From JACRCT01 sp049841135 (GTDB lineage: Bacteria; Myxococcota; Myxococcia; Myxococcales; UBA5297): a stretch of 64,000 nt of DNA. Of the stretch, positions 16,060 to 24,893 are shown in pieces (position 1 is the stretch's first letter; every line of letters begins with the position of its first letter). Location of the stretch: positions 62,001-126,000 of the forward strand of contig JASGHK010000001.1 in NCBI GenBank assembly GCA_049841135.1, in the 5' to 3' direction. The translations under genes and the position numbers were made by a program. A model generated the notes under the pieces. It was not told the DNA's origin. It did not search any database and saw only the letters and a program-made list of their open reading frames with translations.

Positions 16060-17292
16060 TTACTGCCGGGTGCCGGTGACGCTGAAGGTCGCGGTGCAGT
16101 TGCAGGAGAGGTCCGAGAAGCTGTGGTAGACGGCGTAGCTTCCGGTCAGCGCCTGGTCATTGCTCAGCTTGAAGTCGCCGGAGAACGTCTCGGTGGAGGT
16201 CGCGGTCCCGCAGGTCCCGGCCGCGGAGAAGACGCCCTTGGTGGAGAAGTGGAAGCCGGTGAGGTTGCCGGTGAGCTTGCGCGCGGCGAGGTTGGGGTCC
16301 TGCGCGGTGAGCGCCGCCCCGGAGTGCGTGAAGTCCAGCGTGGCCGCGGGGAAGCTGATGCTCGCCTTGCCGCAGGTGACGGAGGGCTTGTTCGGCACCA
16401 GGGTCCAGCGGCCGTTGTAGTCGGGCGGCGGCAGGATGGTCGCCTTGGCCGATGCTTCGCCGGTAGCGGCGTGGGTGTCGGTGACCTTGAGCTTGAGGGG
16501 GTAGACACCCGCGGTCGTCCAGGAATGGGTGGGCTTGTCGGCGGTGGCGTGCGCCGAGCCATCGCCGAAGTCCCAGTCGTAGGCGGCGACCGCGTCGCCG
16601 GAGTCGAGGTCGTAGGAGGCGGTGCCGTCGAGGACGACGGCCTCGCCGACGCGGGCGGTCACGTCGTGGCCGGGGACGGCGACCGGCGGCCGGTTGCCGA
16701 CGTCGTCCCCGATGGTGACGGTGAGCGAGGCCGAGCCGGTCAGGCCGCTGGTGTCGGTGACGGTCAGCTGGACCGAGTACTGGCCATTGGCGGCGAAGAA
16801 GTGCGTCGCGCTGGGGCCGCTGGCGGTAGCGCCGTCGCCGAAGGCCCAGTCGTAGGAGGCGAGGGCCGAGGCGCCGGTGGAGGTCGAGCCGTCGAAGGTC
16901 AGCGCGTCGCCCATGCGGCCCTTGCTGGGGCCGACGATGGCGGCGGTGGGCGGCGCGTGGAGGTCGCTGACGGTGATCTCCACCGTGTCGCGGTCCGTGC
17001 CGCCGACCGAGTTGCGCACCGTGAGCGTCGCCACGAACGTGCCGGCGTTGGCGTAGGTGTGCTCGACCTTGGCCTCGTCGGAGCTCGTGTCGTCCCCGAA
17101 CTCCCAGTGGTGGCTGGCGGCGTACAGGCTGCCGCTGCCGTCGAACTCGATGACCTCGCCGACGCTGGCGGTGCGGTCGGGGCCGGCCTTGGAGACCGGG
17201 AGCTTGACGTCGGAGTGGGTCGAACCGCCGCATGCCGCGAGGAGCAGGAGGGCGGTCGGCAACAGGAAGGTCGATCGGACGAAGGGAATCAT
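16060..17292 (-). CDS. PKD-repeat lipoprotein
   Basis: A 410-residue lipoprotein with lipobox-like 'LLLAACGG'. Three PKD domains follow: each has the 'GDxxxFDGSxS' start and a 'W/DFGDG' strand ('HHWEFGDDTS', 'YDWAFGDGATA' and 'YDWDFGDGSA'). The last ~110 residues form a separate beta-rich domain starting near 'DYNGRWTLV' with four Cys, shared with the neighbouring paralogue. PKD domains mediate protein or polysaccharide contacts outside the cell; no catalytic domain is visible. It lies 13 bases after its paralogue on the same strand; the pair looks like an operon born from tandem duplication. Confidence 0.8.
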   Translation of the reverse strand: MIPFVRSTFLLPTALLLLAACGGSTHSDVKLPVSKAGPDRTASVGEVIEFDGSGSLYAASHHWEFGDDTSSDEAKVEHTYANAGTFVATLTVRNSVGGTDRDTVEITVSDLHAPPTAAIVGPSKGRMGDALTFDGSTSTGASALASYDWAFGDGATASGPSATHFFAANGQYSVQLTVTDTSGLTGSASLTVTIGDDVGNRPPVAVPGHDVTARVGEAVVLDGTASYDLDSGDAVAAYDWDFGDGSAHATADKPTHSWTTAGVYPLKLKVTDTHAATGEASAKATILPPPDYNGRWTLVPNKPSVTCGKASISFPAATLDFTHSGAALTAQDPNLAARKLTGNLTGFHFSTKGVFSAAGTCGTATSTETFSGDFKLSNDQALTGSYAVYHSFSDLSCNCTATFSVTGTRQ

Positions 17293-17305
17293 CGGGAGCC
17301 TCGTC

Positions 17306-18557
17306 TCAGCGGTTGCCGGTGACCTTCCAGTTGAGCGTGCACATCACCGTGTTGGTGAGGGAGTTCTTGATGAGCTCCTGGTCCGTGCCGGTGAAGGTCT
17401 TCGGGTCGGAGAAGGCGCCGTCGTAGGTGTAGTAGTGGACCGCCAGCGACTCCGAATAGGTGCCGGTCATGTGGAAGGTCCGAGCGGTGGGGTTCCAGGT
17501 GCCCTCGTAGTGGAGGTTGAAGCTCGGCTGGCCGGGGATGGTCTCGTCGGCCTTGGCGGTGGTGCCGCTGATGGTGAGCACGAGCTGGGTCGGCACCCAC
17601 TTGGCGTCGGTGCCCGAGCACTTCAGGGTCGCCGGGTTGGCGTTGACCGAGTAGGTGCCGGTGTAGTCGGGCTCGACGATTTGCACCTGGGCGGTAGAGC
17701 TGCCGGTGGCGCCCTTGTCGGTCACGGTGAGCGTGACGGTGAAGGTGCCCAGCTTCGCGTAGGCGTGCGCGGCGAGGACCCCGGCTTGCTTGGGCGAGCC
17801 GTCGCCGAAGTCCCACTCGAAGGCCTCGGTCGTGCCGTCGGGGTCGAACGAGTTCGAGCCGTCGAAGAGGACGGGGATGCCCGGGTTGCCGGTCTGGTTG
17901 GGGCCCGCGTGGGCACGGGGCGGCTGGTTGGACCGCAGCGTGACGGTGAGCGACAGGCGCGCGGTCGCGGTGGCGCCCTGGTCGTCGCTGGCGATGAGGG
18001 TCACGTCGAAGGGCCCAGGCTTGCCCCAGGCGTGCTGGACCTGCGCGCCTGGGGTCGTCGTTCCGTCGCCGAAGCTCCACTTGTAGTCGGCTACGGTCCC
18101 GTCCGGGTCGGTGGTGCCGGTAGCGTCGAAGGTGCCGAGTTGGCCGATCTCCAGCGTGGTCGGGCCCTTGATGGAGGGCAGGGGCGGCTTGTTGGAGACC
18201 TTGGCGACGACGTGGACCTTGATGATCGAGGCGCCCGTCTCGCCGCCGTCGTCGGTGACGGTGAGGGTGACCTCGAAGGCGCCGGCCTTGGTGAAGGTGT
18301 GGGTCGCGACCGACTCGGTGGAGGTGCCGCCGTCGCCGAAGTTCCAGGCGTACGAGGCGACCGAGCCGTCGGCGTCGGAAGCTCTGGCTGCCGTCGAAGG
18401 AGAGCGGATTGCCGGCCACCGCGTCGCGGTCGCCGCCCTCGATGTTGGCCTCGGGCGGCAGGTTCTCCTTCACCCGGGTCGACTCGCCCTCGCTGCAGGC
18501 GAACGTCCAGAGCAGCGCACACAGGAGAAGGGACAGCCGACGGCGCGGGTGGAGCAT
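17306..18557 (-). CDS. PKD-repeat lipoprotein, paralogue of the next gene (one frameshift)
   Basis: 417 residues after repair. The start (ATG 18555-18557) gives a signal peptide with lipobox-like 'LWTFACS'. Three PKD domains follow ('YAWNFGDGG', 'YKWSFGDGTT' and 'FEWDFGDGSP'), then a C-terminal domain starting 'DYTGTYSVNANP' homologous to that of the downstream paralogue. The frame changes inside the first PKD domain at 18378-18384 (GAAGCTC on plus). Restoring two bases reads 'DGSQSSSDADGSVASYAWN', which is perfect PKD sequence. An extracellular adhesive or scaffold function is inferred from domain content only. Confidence 0.78.
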
Positions 18558-18609
18558 GGCAGCCTCTCGGAAGGTCCGCGGAGTCTAGCCCAGGCTCGAC
18601 CTCGAACGT

Positions 18610-19315
18610 CTACGGGGGCCCCGAGGACGCCGGGAACGAGCGGATCTCCCAGGCGCGCCAGAGACCAGGCTCGCCCATCGTGGTGTCGCCATTCACGAGC
18701 GCAGCGCACTGGACCGCGGTCGCCTCGTCGAACAGGCCGTGCTCGTTCGGCTTCGCACCGAGCCTGGCGAAGAAGTCCTTCTCCGCGCCGCCGCATAGGT
18801 AGGAGTGGAAGCCGCAGTCCAAGCCCAGGACGTCGAAGCCGAGCAGCGTTCCTCCGGCTTCGAGCGGACGGTCTTTCTCGAGGGCCAGGAAGATTCCGCT
18901 CGGGGAAGCGCCGGGAATCGGCGTCGTCGCCTTCAGTGCCTTCGACCGACTCGCGGCGTCGAGTCCGATTCCCAGGATCAGGACGTCGTCGAGCCGGGCG
19001 AGGAACCGGTCGCGGCACTCACGCGCCTTGCCGAGAGTGAAGAAGGTCGATTCCCACCCGAGCTTCTCCGGCCGCCAGCGCCTCCTCGGCCCAGGCGCAC
19101 AACTCAAGCTCCTCGACATCCGTGAGACCGAAGTTTTCGCGCTTCTCCCCGAAACCCGAATCCCCCCGAGACCACGTGTACGTCCAGATCCCCGGAGCGA
19201 AAGGAGCCAGGCACTCGGAGAGGCTGACGAGCGTGGCTGGAACGAGCGAGGCGTCCATCCAGGGACGCCTCGCCGTCCGTCGCGTGCAGTAGTAGCCGCC
19301 GCAGACGCGGTCCAT
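18610..19315 (-). CDS. Hypothetical protein (one frameshift)
   Basis: 235 residues after repair; no family recognised. The N-terminal part (ATG 19313-19315) and C-terminal part are in different frames and join at 19060-19066, where minus-strand GAAGCTC would be GAAGAGCTC: this gives '...ALAAGEELGWESTFFTLGKARE...'. Many Cys, Trp and acidic residues, and no signal peptide. It contains 'DDVLILGIGLDAA' and 'LLGFDVLGLDCGFHSYLCGG' segments. It lies between the PKD genes and the GH13 gene on the same strand. The exact start is uncertain. Function unknown; it may be an immunity-like or cytosolic protein, but nothing in sequence proves this. Confidence 0.6.
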
Positions 19316-19330
19316 TCGCCCTCTATCGGG

Positions 19331-21583
19331 CTAGCGCGCCTCGAAGATCTCGAGCGCCTGGACCTGGTAGGGCGAGAGCTTCGCGTAGAGGCCGCGATCG
19401 AGCAGCTCGCGCCCGGTCATCGGCTTGTTCCAGAGCTTGGCCTTGGGGTCGTCCGCCATCAGGTCCCGGCACTGGTAGGTCTTGTTCGGGTCGATGCGCG
19501 CGCGGGTCTGGGCGTCGAGGTTGAAGCTGTTCTCGCGGGTACGGCCGTTGTTGAAGTTGGCGAAGACCACCACCGGGTTGCCCTTCTTGCCCGCGTCCGG
19601 GAAGCGCGCCATGGCCAGCAGCTCGCCGTCCAGGCCGCCGGTGGTCAGGTCCAGGAAGGCGCGGTTGTTGTCCGCGAGCGCGGCCACGCCCGACTTGGCC
19701 ACGCCGGCGCGGCGCAGCTGCTCGGAGATCTTCTCGCCGGCCTCGGACGGGGTCTGGAGGGCGCCCACCGGGTTGTGCTGCTTGAAGGGCATCGAGTACT
19801 TCTCGCCGTACTCGTCGCCGGCCACCAGCATGTCGGTCCCGCCCAGCAGCGGCAGCAGGCCGTACATGCGCGCCGCGGCCTTCATGTCGCCGTGGAACTC
19901 GAAGCGCTCCTCGTCGTGGCTGGCGAGGTTCACCATCTCGCGGTTGTCGAAGTAGGGGTTCGAGAAGATGTCGCGGATGCTCGCCGGGCTCGCCGAGCCC
20001 ATCAGCGCGTTGCGCAGCCAGGTGTCCTGGATGTTGTCCAGGTGGCTGGCGTTGTACTCGGCGTTGAAGAAGTCCTCGCCGGTCAGGTACAGCTGCACGC
20101 CCGGGCGGTGCTTGTCGACGGCGGCCTGGGCGTGGTTGAGGCCGTCCTCCATCACCGTCTGCGGCAGGCCCGTCAGGTGGTCGAGCCGGAAGCCGTCGGC
20201 GCCCATGTCCACCGACCAGTACTCGAGGACGCGGCCGAACCACTCGTTGACTTCCTGGTTGATGGCCTCGTTCTTCACGCCGTAGCTGCCGCCGTGGTTG
20301 AGCTGCTTGGTGTCCGTCCACTGCAGCCCGCCCGCCGCGATGTCGCTGACGTCGCTGGCGCCGCCCTGCTTGCCGGTGCGCGAGGAGTAGAGCCACGGGG
20401 CCACGTACTCCAGGTAGTCGGGCAGCTTGGGGTCGTCCAGCCGACCCTTCATGATCTCGGCCTGCTCGGCGTTGATGGCGATCTGCGTGAAGTCGTTCTT
20501 GCGGACCTCGCGGATCTCCTTGCCGGAGGCGTCGGTGCGCGTGAACAGGTCGGCGAACTCGTAGTTGTGGCCGACGTGGTTGAGCGCGACGTCGACGACC
20601 ACCTTCATGCCCAGCTTGTGGGCCTTGGCGACGAAGTCCTTCCACTCCTGCGTCGCCGCGGCCTCGGCCTCCGCCTCGGAGCCGCCGCGGGCGAGCACCG
20701 CCTTGGCGCGCGCGGAGAGGTCGGGGTCGACCGCGAAGTAGTTCTTGGTGGCGTACGGGCTGCCGGCGTCGTCCAGCGGATGGCGGCCTTCCCAGACGCT
20801 GCGCTTGAACGGCGGCTGCACCCAGACCGAATTGATGCCTTCCTTCTTCAGGAACTCGAGCGTGTACTTGCCGTTGGTCTTGGGCGAGCCCTTGCCGGTC
20901 AGGTCATCGAGCGTGCCGTGGCCGCCGTTCACGCTGCTGACGTTGACCTCCATCATGTTCAGGGCGTCGTGCGCCTCGGCGTGCGGACGGAAGCGGATGT
21001 CCTGCAGGCCCGACTCGCTGCCCCAGGCGAAGCTGCGGCCGCCGTCGGTGGAGATGCGGGCGGTCGCGCGGTAGTTGCCCATCTTCGTGACCGGCACCTC
21101 GACGCGGAAGGTGCACCTGTTGCCGTCCTGGCGTACCAGCTTCATCGGCAGCGCGTCGTACTGGCCCGGCTTGTCGTTGTGGTTGGCGTTGGTCCACAGG
21201 TCGGCCTTGACCTTGGACGGATCGCCGTCCACCCGCACCGTCAGCTCGAACGGGATCTTGTCGCCCGGCTTGTCCCAGGGGAACACGACTCGGCCGCCGG
21301 CGTTCATCATCGGCGACGAGAGGGACTCGATGCGCGCGCCTTGCTGGGCCGCGCCGCAGAAGCCGGGGGCGCTCGTCTGGGCGGCCTTGCCGGTCTTGCC
21401 CGTCTCGAAGACGTCCTGCGCCTTGGCCGGCGTCTTCGCCGCGCTCTTGTCGGTGGTCTTGGGCGCGGTGGTCGTCTTCTTCGGGGTCGCGGAGGTCTTG
21501 GCCGTCGTCTTCGAGCTTCCGCTGCGAGGAGTGGTGCTGGCGGGGGTCGTGGAACGGTGGCCGGTGGTCTTGACGGGGGACAA
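19331..21583 (-). CDS. GH13 alpha-amylase-family enzyme
   Basis: A 750-residue glycoside hydrolase family 13 protein. All four conserved regions are present: 'DVALNHVGHN' (I), 'GADGFRLDHLTG' (II, Asp nucleophile), 'LTGEDFF' (III, Glu acid/base) and 'NLASHDEERF' (IV). An immunoglobulin-like domain ('ARISTDGGRSFAWGS') precedes the barrel, as in amylopullulanases and maltogenic enzymes. The N-terminal ~60 residues are Thr/Ser/Lys-rich low complexity with no signal peptide. I chose TTG at 21581-21583 because GGAGGAAG lies just upstream; an ATG 14 codons earlier keeps the frame open. It should act on starch or glycogen-like alpha-glucans; exact specificity is not deducible. Confidence 0.85.
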   Translation of the reverse strand: MSPVKTTGHRSTTPASTTPRSGSSKTTAKTSATPKKTTTAPKTTDKSAAKTPAKAQDVFETGKTGKAAQTSAPGFCGAAQQGARIESLSSPMMNAGGRVVFPWDKPGDKIPFELTVRVDGDPSKVKADLWTNANHNDKPGQYDALPMKLVRQDGNRCTFRVEVPVTKMGNYRATARISTDGGRSFAWGSESGLQDIRFRPHAEAHDALNMMEVNVSSVNGGHGTLDDLTGKGSPKTNGKYTLEFLKKEGINSVWVQPPFKRSVWEGRHPLDDAGSPYATKNYFAVDPDLSARAKAVLARGGSEAEAEAAATQEWKDFVAKAHKLGMKVVVDVALNHVGHNYEFADLFTRTDASGKEIREVRKNDFTQIAINAEQAEIMKGRLDDPKLPDYLEYVAPWLYSSRTGKQGGASDVSDIAAGGLQWTDTKQLNHGGSYGVKNEAINQEVNEWFGRVLEYWSVDMGADGFRLDHLTGLPQTVMEDGLNHAQAAVDKHRPGVQLYLTGEDFFNAEYNASHLDNIQDTWLRNALMGSASPASIRDIFSNPYFDNREMVNLASHDEERFEFHGDMKAAARMYGLLPLLGGTDMLVAGDEYGEKYSMPFKQHNPVGALQTPSEAGEKISEQLRRAGVAKSGVAALADNNRAFLDLTTGGLDGELLAMARFPDAGKKGNPVVVFANFNNGRTRENSFNLDAQTRARIDPNKTYQCRDLMADDPKAKLWNKPMTGRELLDRGLYAKLSPYQVQALEIFEAR

Positions 21584-21753
21584 GGCTTCCTCCGGGGCGG
21601 TGTGGAGGGAGATTATCGCGGCCAAGTTCCTGAAGTTGCTTGGAATGTGCAGCTTGTTCGGCCGTGTCGGACAAGGTGTGCAAGTGCCCGTGGTTGCTTG
21701 AGGAAGAGCGGGCGAGCATCATCGCCGCCTTCCGAGTCAAAAGAGGAGGCTGC

Positions 21754-21990
21754 ATGCCCGCCCCGAAGGAAGAGCAGGCCATCCAGGCGCTCAAGACCGT
21801 CCAGGCCCTCACCGGGGCCGAGCTGCAGGCGCGCATCGACCAGGAACTGGGCACGCCGATGCTGGGGGTGCTCGACTCGCTGGCCAAGGCGGTCTTTCCA
21901 GACGCCAAGATCGAGGACCATCACCGGCAGGTCCACCTGATGGTCTTGAGCTACCTGATGCGCGCGGAGGCCGAAAAGGAGAAGAAGTAG
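21754..21990 (+). CDS. Small hypothetical protein
   Basis: A 78-residue charged, largely helical protein starting at ATG 21754, with AGGAGGCTGC upstream. Sequence such as 'AIQALKTVQALTGAELQARI' suggests a helical hairpin; no Cys and no signal peptide. The frame is open farther upstream, but the ribosome binding site favours this start. It is divergent from the GH13 gene. Function unknown. Confidence 0.6.
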   Translation: MPAPKEEQAIQALKTVQALTGAELQARIDQELGTPMLGVLDSLAKAVFPDAKIEDHHRQVHLMVLSYLMRAEAEKEKK

Positions 21991-22088
21991 GGCGCCCGGG
22001 CGGAGAAAGGCTTAGGAGTACGAGCAGTTGGCGTCCGAGCAGCTGGGCTGAGCGTTGCCGCCAGAGTGCGATGTGCTAATTTCGCACC

Positions 22089-23213
22089 ATGAAGCGGAAC
22101 GCTCCGTCGCTCAAGGAACTCGGCTCCCGACTCGCTGATGCGCGCAAGGCAGCTGGCCTTACGCAGGCCGACCTTGCTCGTGAGGTCGGGCTCGACCGAA
22201 CTGCGGTCACGAAGATCGAGACGGGGGCGAGGAGTGTGGATTCCCTCGAGCTCTCGCGCATCGCGGCTGCCCTCAAGCGACCCGTCGATTGGTTCCTGTT
22301 CCCGTCACCGCGACTCGTCGCGAGTCGGCGCAAGGCCCTGGACGTGTCGAACGAGCGTCCCGCCGACGTGCAGCTGGAGATGTTGGCTCGTGACGTGGAG
22401 CAGATGATCGAAATGGGGGCGCTACGTCTTCCCGACGTCCTGCGCCCGGCTGGCGCGGTCAAGACGGTCGAGGACGCCGAGCGCGCTGCACGAGGGGCGC
22501 GCGACTTCCTGAAGTTGTCCGACGGGCCGCTGCGGAACCTCATGCGTGCAGCCGAGCTCCTCGGCGTCGTGGCCGCGTCTCTCGATCTCCAGGACGACAA
22601 GCTCGATGGCTCCTACGTAGCGCTCGACACCGGTGGCGTGGCGCTCATCAACGGCGCGACGCCCTCCGGCCGGCGCCGATTCACCCTGGCGCATGAGCTC
22701 GGGCACCACGTCCTTGCGGACTCGTACTCGGCCGAATGGATCGTCACTGCCGAAGACGAGGACCGCGAAAGGTTGGTCAGCGCGTTCGCGATCCACTTCC
22801 TCATGCCTCGCGAGTCCGTCGTGCGCCGATGGGCTGAGCTCGACGGTCGCAAGGACGAGCGGCGTGCCGCGATCGTCCTCGGGGCAGAGTTCGCGGTGAG
22901 CTGGAGCGCCGTCTGCGCGCAGCTGCGCAATCTCGAGCTGATCTCCGAGGGGGCGCGGCGAGTTCTCGTCGAGCAGCGGCCCACCAAGGCGGACTTCCTG
23001 GAGCTGGAGGTCTTCATCGAAGAGGACCTCCGCGCTCCCTCGCTTTCGCCCGGCTTCTCCTCGGCGGTTGTGAAGGCGTACCGCAAGCACAAGCTCAGCC
23101 GTGAACGTGCGGTCGAGCTTCTCCGTGGGACCGTCGAGCCGAAGGACCTTCCTGCGCAGGACGAGGTCCCGCTCGAGGCCATGCACGCCGAGATCAGGCC
23201 GCTCGACGAATGA
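22089..23213 (+). CDS. XRE-ImmA/IrrE fusion regulator (antitoxin-like)
   Basis: A 374-residue protein. Residues about 10-65 form an XRE helix-turn-helix ('LADARKAAGLTQADLAREVGLDRTAVTKIE'). Residues about 195-260 are an ImmA/IrrE-type Zn-metallopeptidase domain with HExxH in 'FTLAHELGHHVLA' and a downstream 'VSAFAIHFLMP' helix. Such fusions act as repressors or antitoxins, some cleaving partner repressors. The stop overlaps the PIN gene start (ATGA, 23210-23213), so the two are coupled, as in toxin-antitoxin units. Codon use (more GTT, CGT and GCT) looks less GC-biased than in the neighbours, consistent with acquisition. Confidence 0.85.
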   Translation: MKRNAPSLKELGSRLADARKAAGLTQADLAREVGLDRTAVTKIETGARSVDSLELSRIAAALKRPVDWFLFPSPRLVASRRKALDVSNERPADVQLEMLARDVEQMIEMGALRLPDVLRPAGAVKTVEDAERAARGARDFLKLSDGPLRNLMRAAELLGVVAASLDLQDDKLDGSYVALDTGGVALINGATPSGRRRFTLAHELGHHVLADSYSAEWIVTAEDEDRERLVSAFAIHFLMPRESVVRRWAELDGRKDERRAAIVLGAEFAVSWSAVCAQLRNLELISEGARRVLVEQRPTKADFLELEVFIEEDLRAPSLSPGFSSAVVKAYRKHKLSRERAVELLRGTVEPKDLPAQDEVPLEAMHAEIRPLDE

Positions 23214-23737
23214 AGCTAGTCTTCGATACCTCCGTCCTGAGCTGCTTCGCGCGCGCCGAGTTGCTCGACGAGCTGGACCTGGTGACGCGGGGCCACGAGC
23301 GCCTGGTCCCCAAAGCCGTCCTTGGGGAGATCAAGCAGGGCCTCGCCGACTACCCCAGGCTCGCGTCCGTCCTCGACGCCAGCTGGCTGCACGAGGTCCC
23401 CGTCGACGCCCTCGAGTAGCTCGCCGCCTTTGCCCACTACGCTCGCCGCCTCTCCGCCGGGAGTCGCAACGTGGGCGAGTCCTCGGTCCTGGCCGTCGCA
23501 GAAGTCCAGGGAGGGATCGCCGTCGTTGATGACCAGGACGCTGTTCAGGCCGCGAAGGAAGAGGGCGTCCCAGTCCTTCGCAGCCTCGGAATCATCTCTT
23601 CAGGCTTGAAGAAGGGCGTGTTCGTCGAGGCCCGTGCGGTGGAAATCATCGACGCCTTGGTCAAGTCGGGCGGCGCTCGGTTTCCCTGCGATGGCGCCGG
23701 CTTCGTGGCTTGGGCTGCCCGATACGGCTTGCTCTGA
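23210..23737 (+). pseudogene. PIN-domain (VapC-like) protein interrupted by an amber codon
   Basis: The frame begins 'MKLVFDTSVLSCFARAELL', typical of a PIN ribonuclease with the first catalytic Asp in 'FDTSVLS', and a conserved Glu at 'LGEIKQGL'. A single in-frame TAG at 23417-23419 follows 'VDALE'. Beyond it the frame continues to 23737 with 'GESSVLAVAEVQGGIAVVDDQDA', supplying the remaining acidic residues (E and D-D) of the PIN site. The intact protein would be 175 residues. It is either a crippled toxin (loss of toxin is common when the antitoxin is kept) or a one-base error (CAG or GAG to TAG). Start overlaps the antitoxin-like gene. Confidence 0.7.
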
Positions 23738-23759
23738 GCTGGTCGAGCGAGTCCTGCCG

Positions 23760-24794
23760 CTACACGTGGTTGCGCAGCATCAGCTCCGCCGGGTACGGGT
23801 TCAGGAACACCTGCCGTTCCAGATAGGCGACGCGGAACTTGCGGACGTAGTGCTTGACCAGCGTCAGCGGCACGACCAGCGGCACCTGCCCAGCCTTGTA
23901 GTCGGCGATGAGCTGCACGAGCTCCGCCTTCTCGTCCTTCTCCAGGTCGTTCTTGAAGAAGCCCATCATGTGCTGCAGCACGTCGGTGAGCTTCTTGGGC
24001 GTGGTGCGCACCGCCAGCACCGCCGCGAAGCCTTCGTGATAGCGCCGGTACAGCTCGGCCGGTGAGTAGCGCTTGGCCTGCGCGACGAGCCTGCCGAGCT
24101 CGGTGTAGCCGCTCCTCCCGTGGCCCAGGAGCAGGTACTTGTGGTCGGCGTGGAACTCGACCAGCCGGCCACGGTCCAGCCCGCCGCGGACCAGGTCGTA
24201 CCAGCGGCGCATGCAGAAGATCCGCTCGATGAACGCCTCGCGCAGCGCCGGGTCGTTGAGCCGGCCCTCTTCCTCGACGGGGACGAGCGGGTAACGCTCC
24301 ATGAAGGTCCGGGTGAAGAGCCCGGCGCCGGTGCGCTCGGGCATCCGGCCCTCGGTCGCCGGGTAGACCTTCACCCGCGTCATCCCCGAGCTCGGCGAGT
24401 CCTTCTTGCAGACGTAGCCGCACAGCTCGAGGTCCGCGTAGTGCTCCACCTGCGCCCGCGCAAAGCGGAGCATCTGCTCGGTCAAGTCCTGGCCGGTCCG
24501 GCTGACGAGCCGCGGCGAGGACGGGTCGCCGACCAGGTGCATCGACGGCCTCGGGGTGGGCATGCCGCAGTCCACCTCGGGGCAGACGCGGACGAACTCC
24601 ACGAAGCGGCCCAGCGTCTCGACCAGGAAGGGGGCGTACTTGTGCTGGCCGTCGTAGCGGACGTTCTCGCCCAGCAGGCAGGCGCTGACGAGCAGGCGCA
24701 GCCGGCTTCCCCCGGCGGGCGCCGGCTCGAGGGGACGGACGGGCAGGGCGGCGTCGGAGTCGCTCTGGGGCGGCAGGCTCGGGGGCGGTCTCAC
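23760..24794 (-). CDS. DUF523-DUF1722 (YbgA-like) protein
   Basis: A 344-residue two-domain protein. The first ~160 residues are DUF523: 'LLVSACLLGENVRYDGQHK', 'CPEVDCGMPTPRPSM' and 'LCGYVCKKDSPSSGMTRVKVY'; the conserved Cys residues could bind a metal or Fe-S cluster. The second is DUF1722: 'FHADHKYLLLGHGRSGYTELGRLVA' and 'TPKKLTDVLQHMMGFFKNDL'. This fusion is widespread; E. coli YbgA carries the DUF1722 half. Links to DNA repair or photolyase genes are known for the family, but none is visible here. Start ATG 24792-24794 or shortly downstream. Confidence 0.85.
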   Translation of the reverse strand: MRPPPSLPPQSDSDAALPVRPLEPAPAGGSRLRLLVSACLLGENVRYDGQHKYAPFLVETLGRFVEFVRVCPEVDCGMPTPRPSMHLVGDPSSPRLVSRTGQDLTEQMLRFARAQVEHYADLELCGYVCKKDSPSSGMTRVKVYPATEGRMPERTGAGLFTRTFMERYPLVPVEEEGRLNDPALREAFIERIFCMRRWYDLVRGGLDRGRLVEFHADHKYLLLGHGRSGYTELGRLVAQAKRYSPAELYRRYHEGFAAVLAVRTTPKKLTDVLQHMMGFFKNDLEKDEKAELVQLIADYKAGQVPLVVPLTLVKHYVRKFRVAYLERQVFLNPYPAELMLRNHV

Positions 24795-24893
24795 GGGGTT
24801 TGGGTAGCTCCCGCCGGTCGCAGGGGCAAGCCGCAGGGAAGGTCGAGAGACGGCGCCCTCCCCGCGGCCTGGTCCCTCAGCGGCGCGCGGCCG

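Noticed and set aside
23417..23419. TAG in the PIN gene as pyrrolysine
   Set aside because: No sign of pyrrolysine machinery, and this lineage is not known to use it; a nonsense mutation or sequencing error is far simpler.
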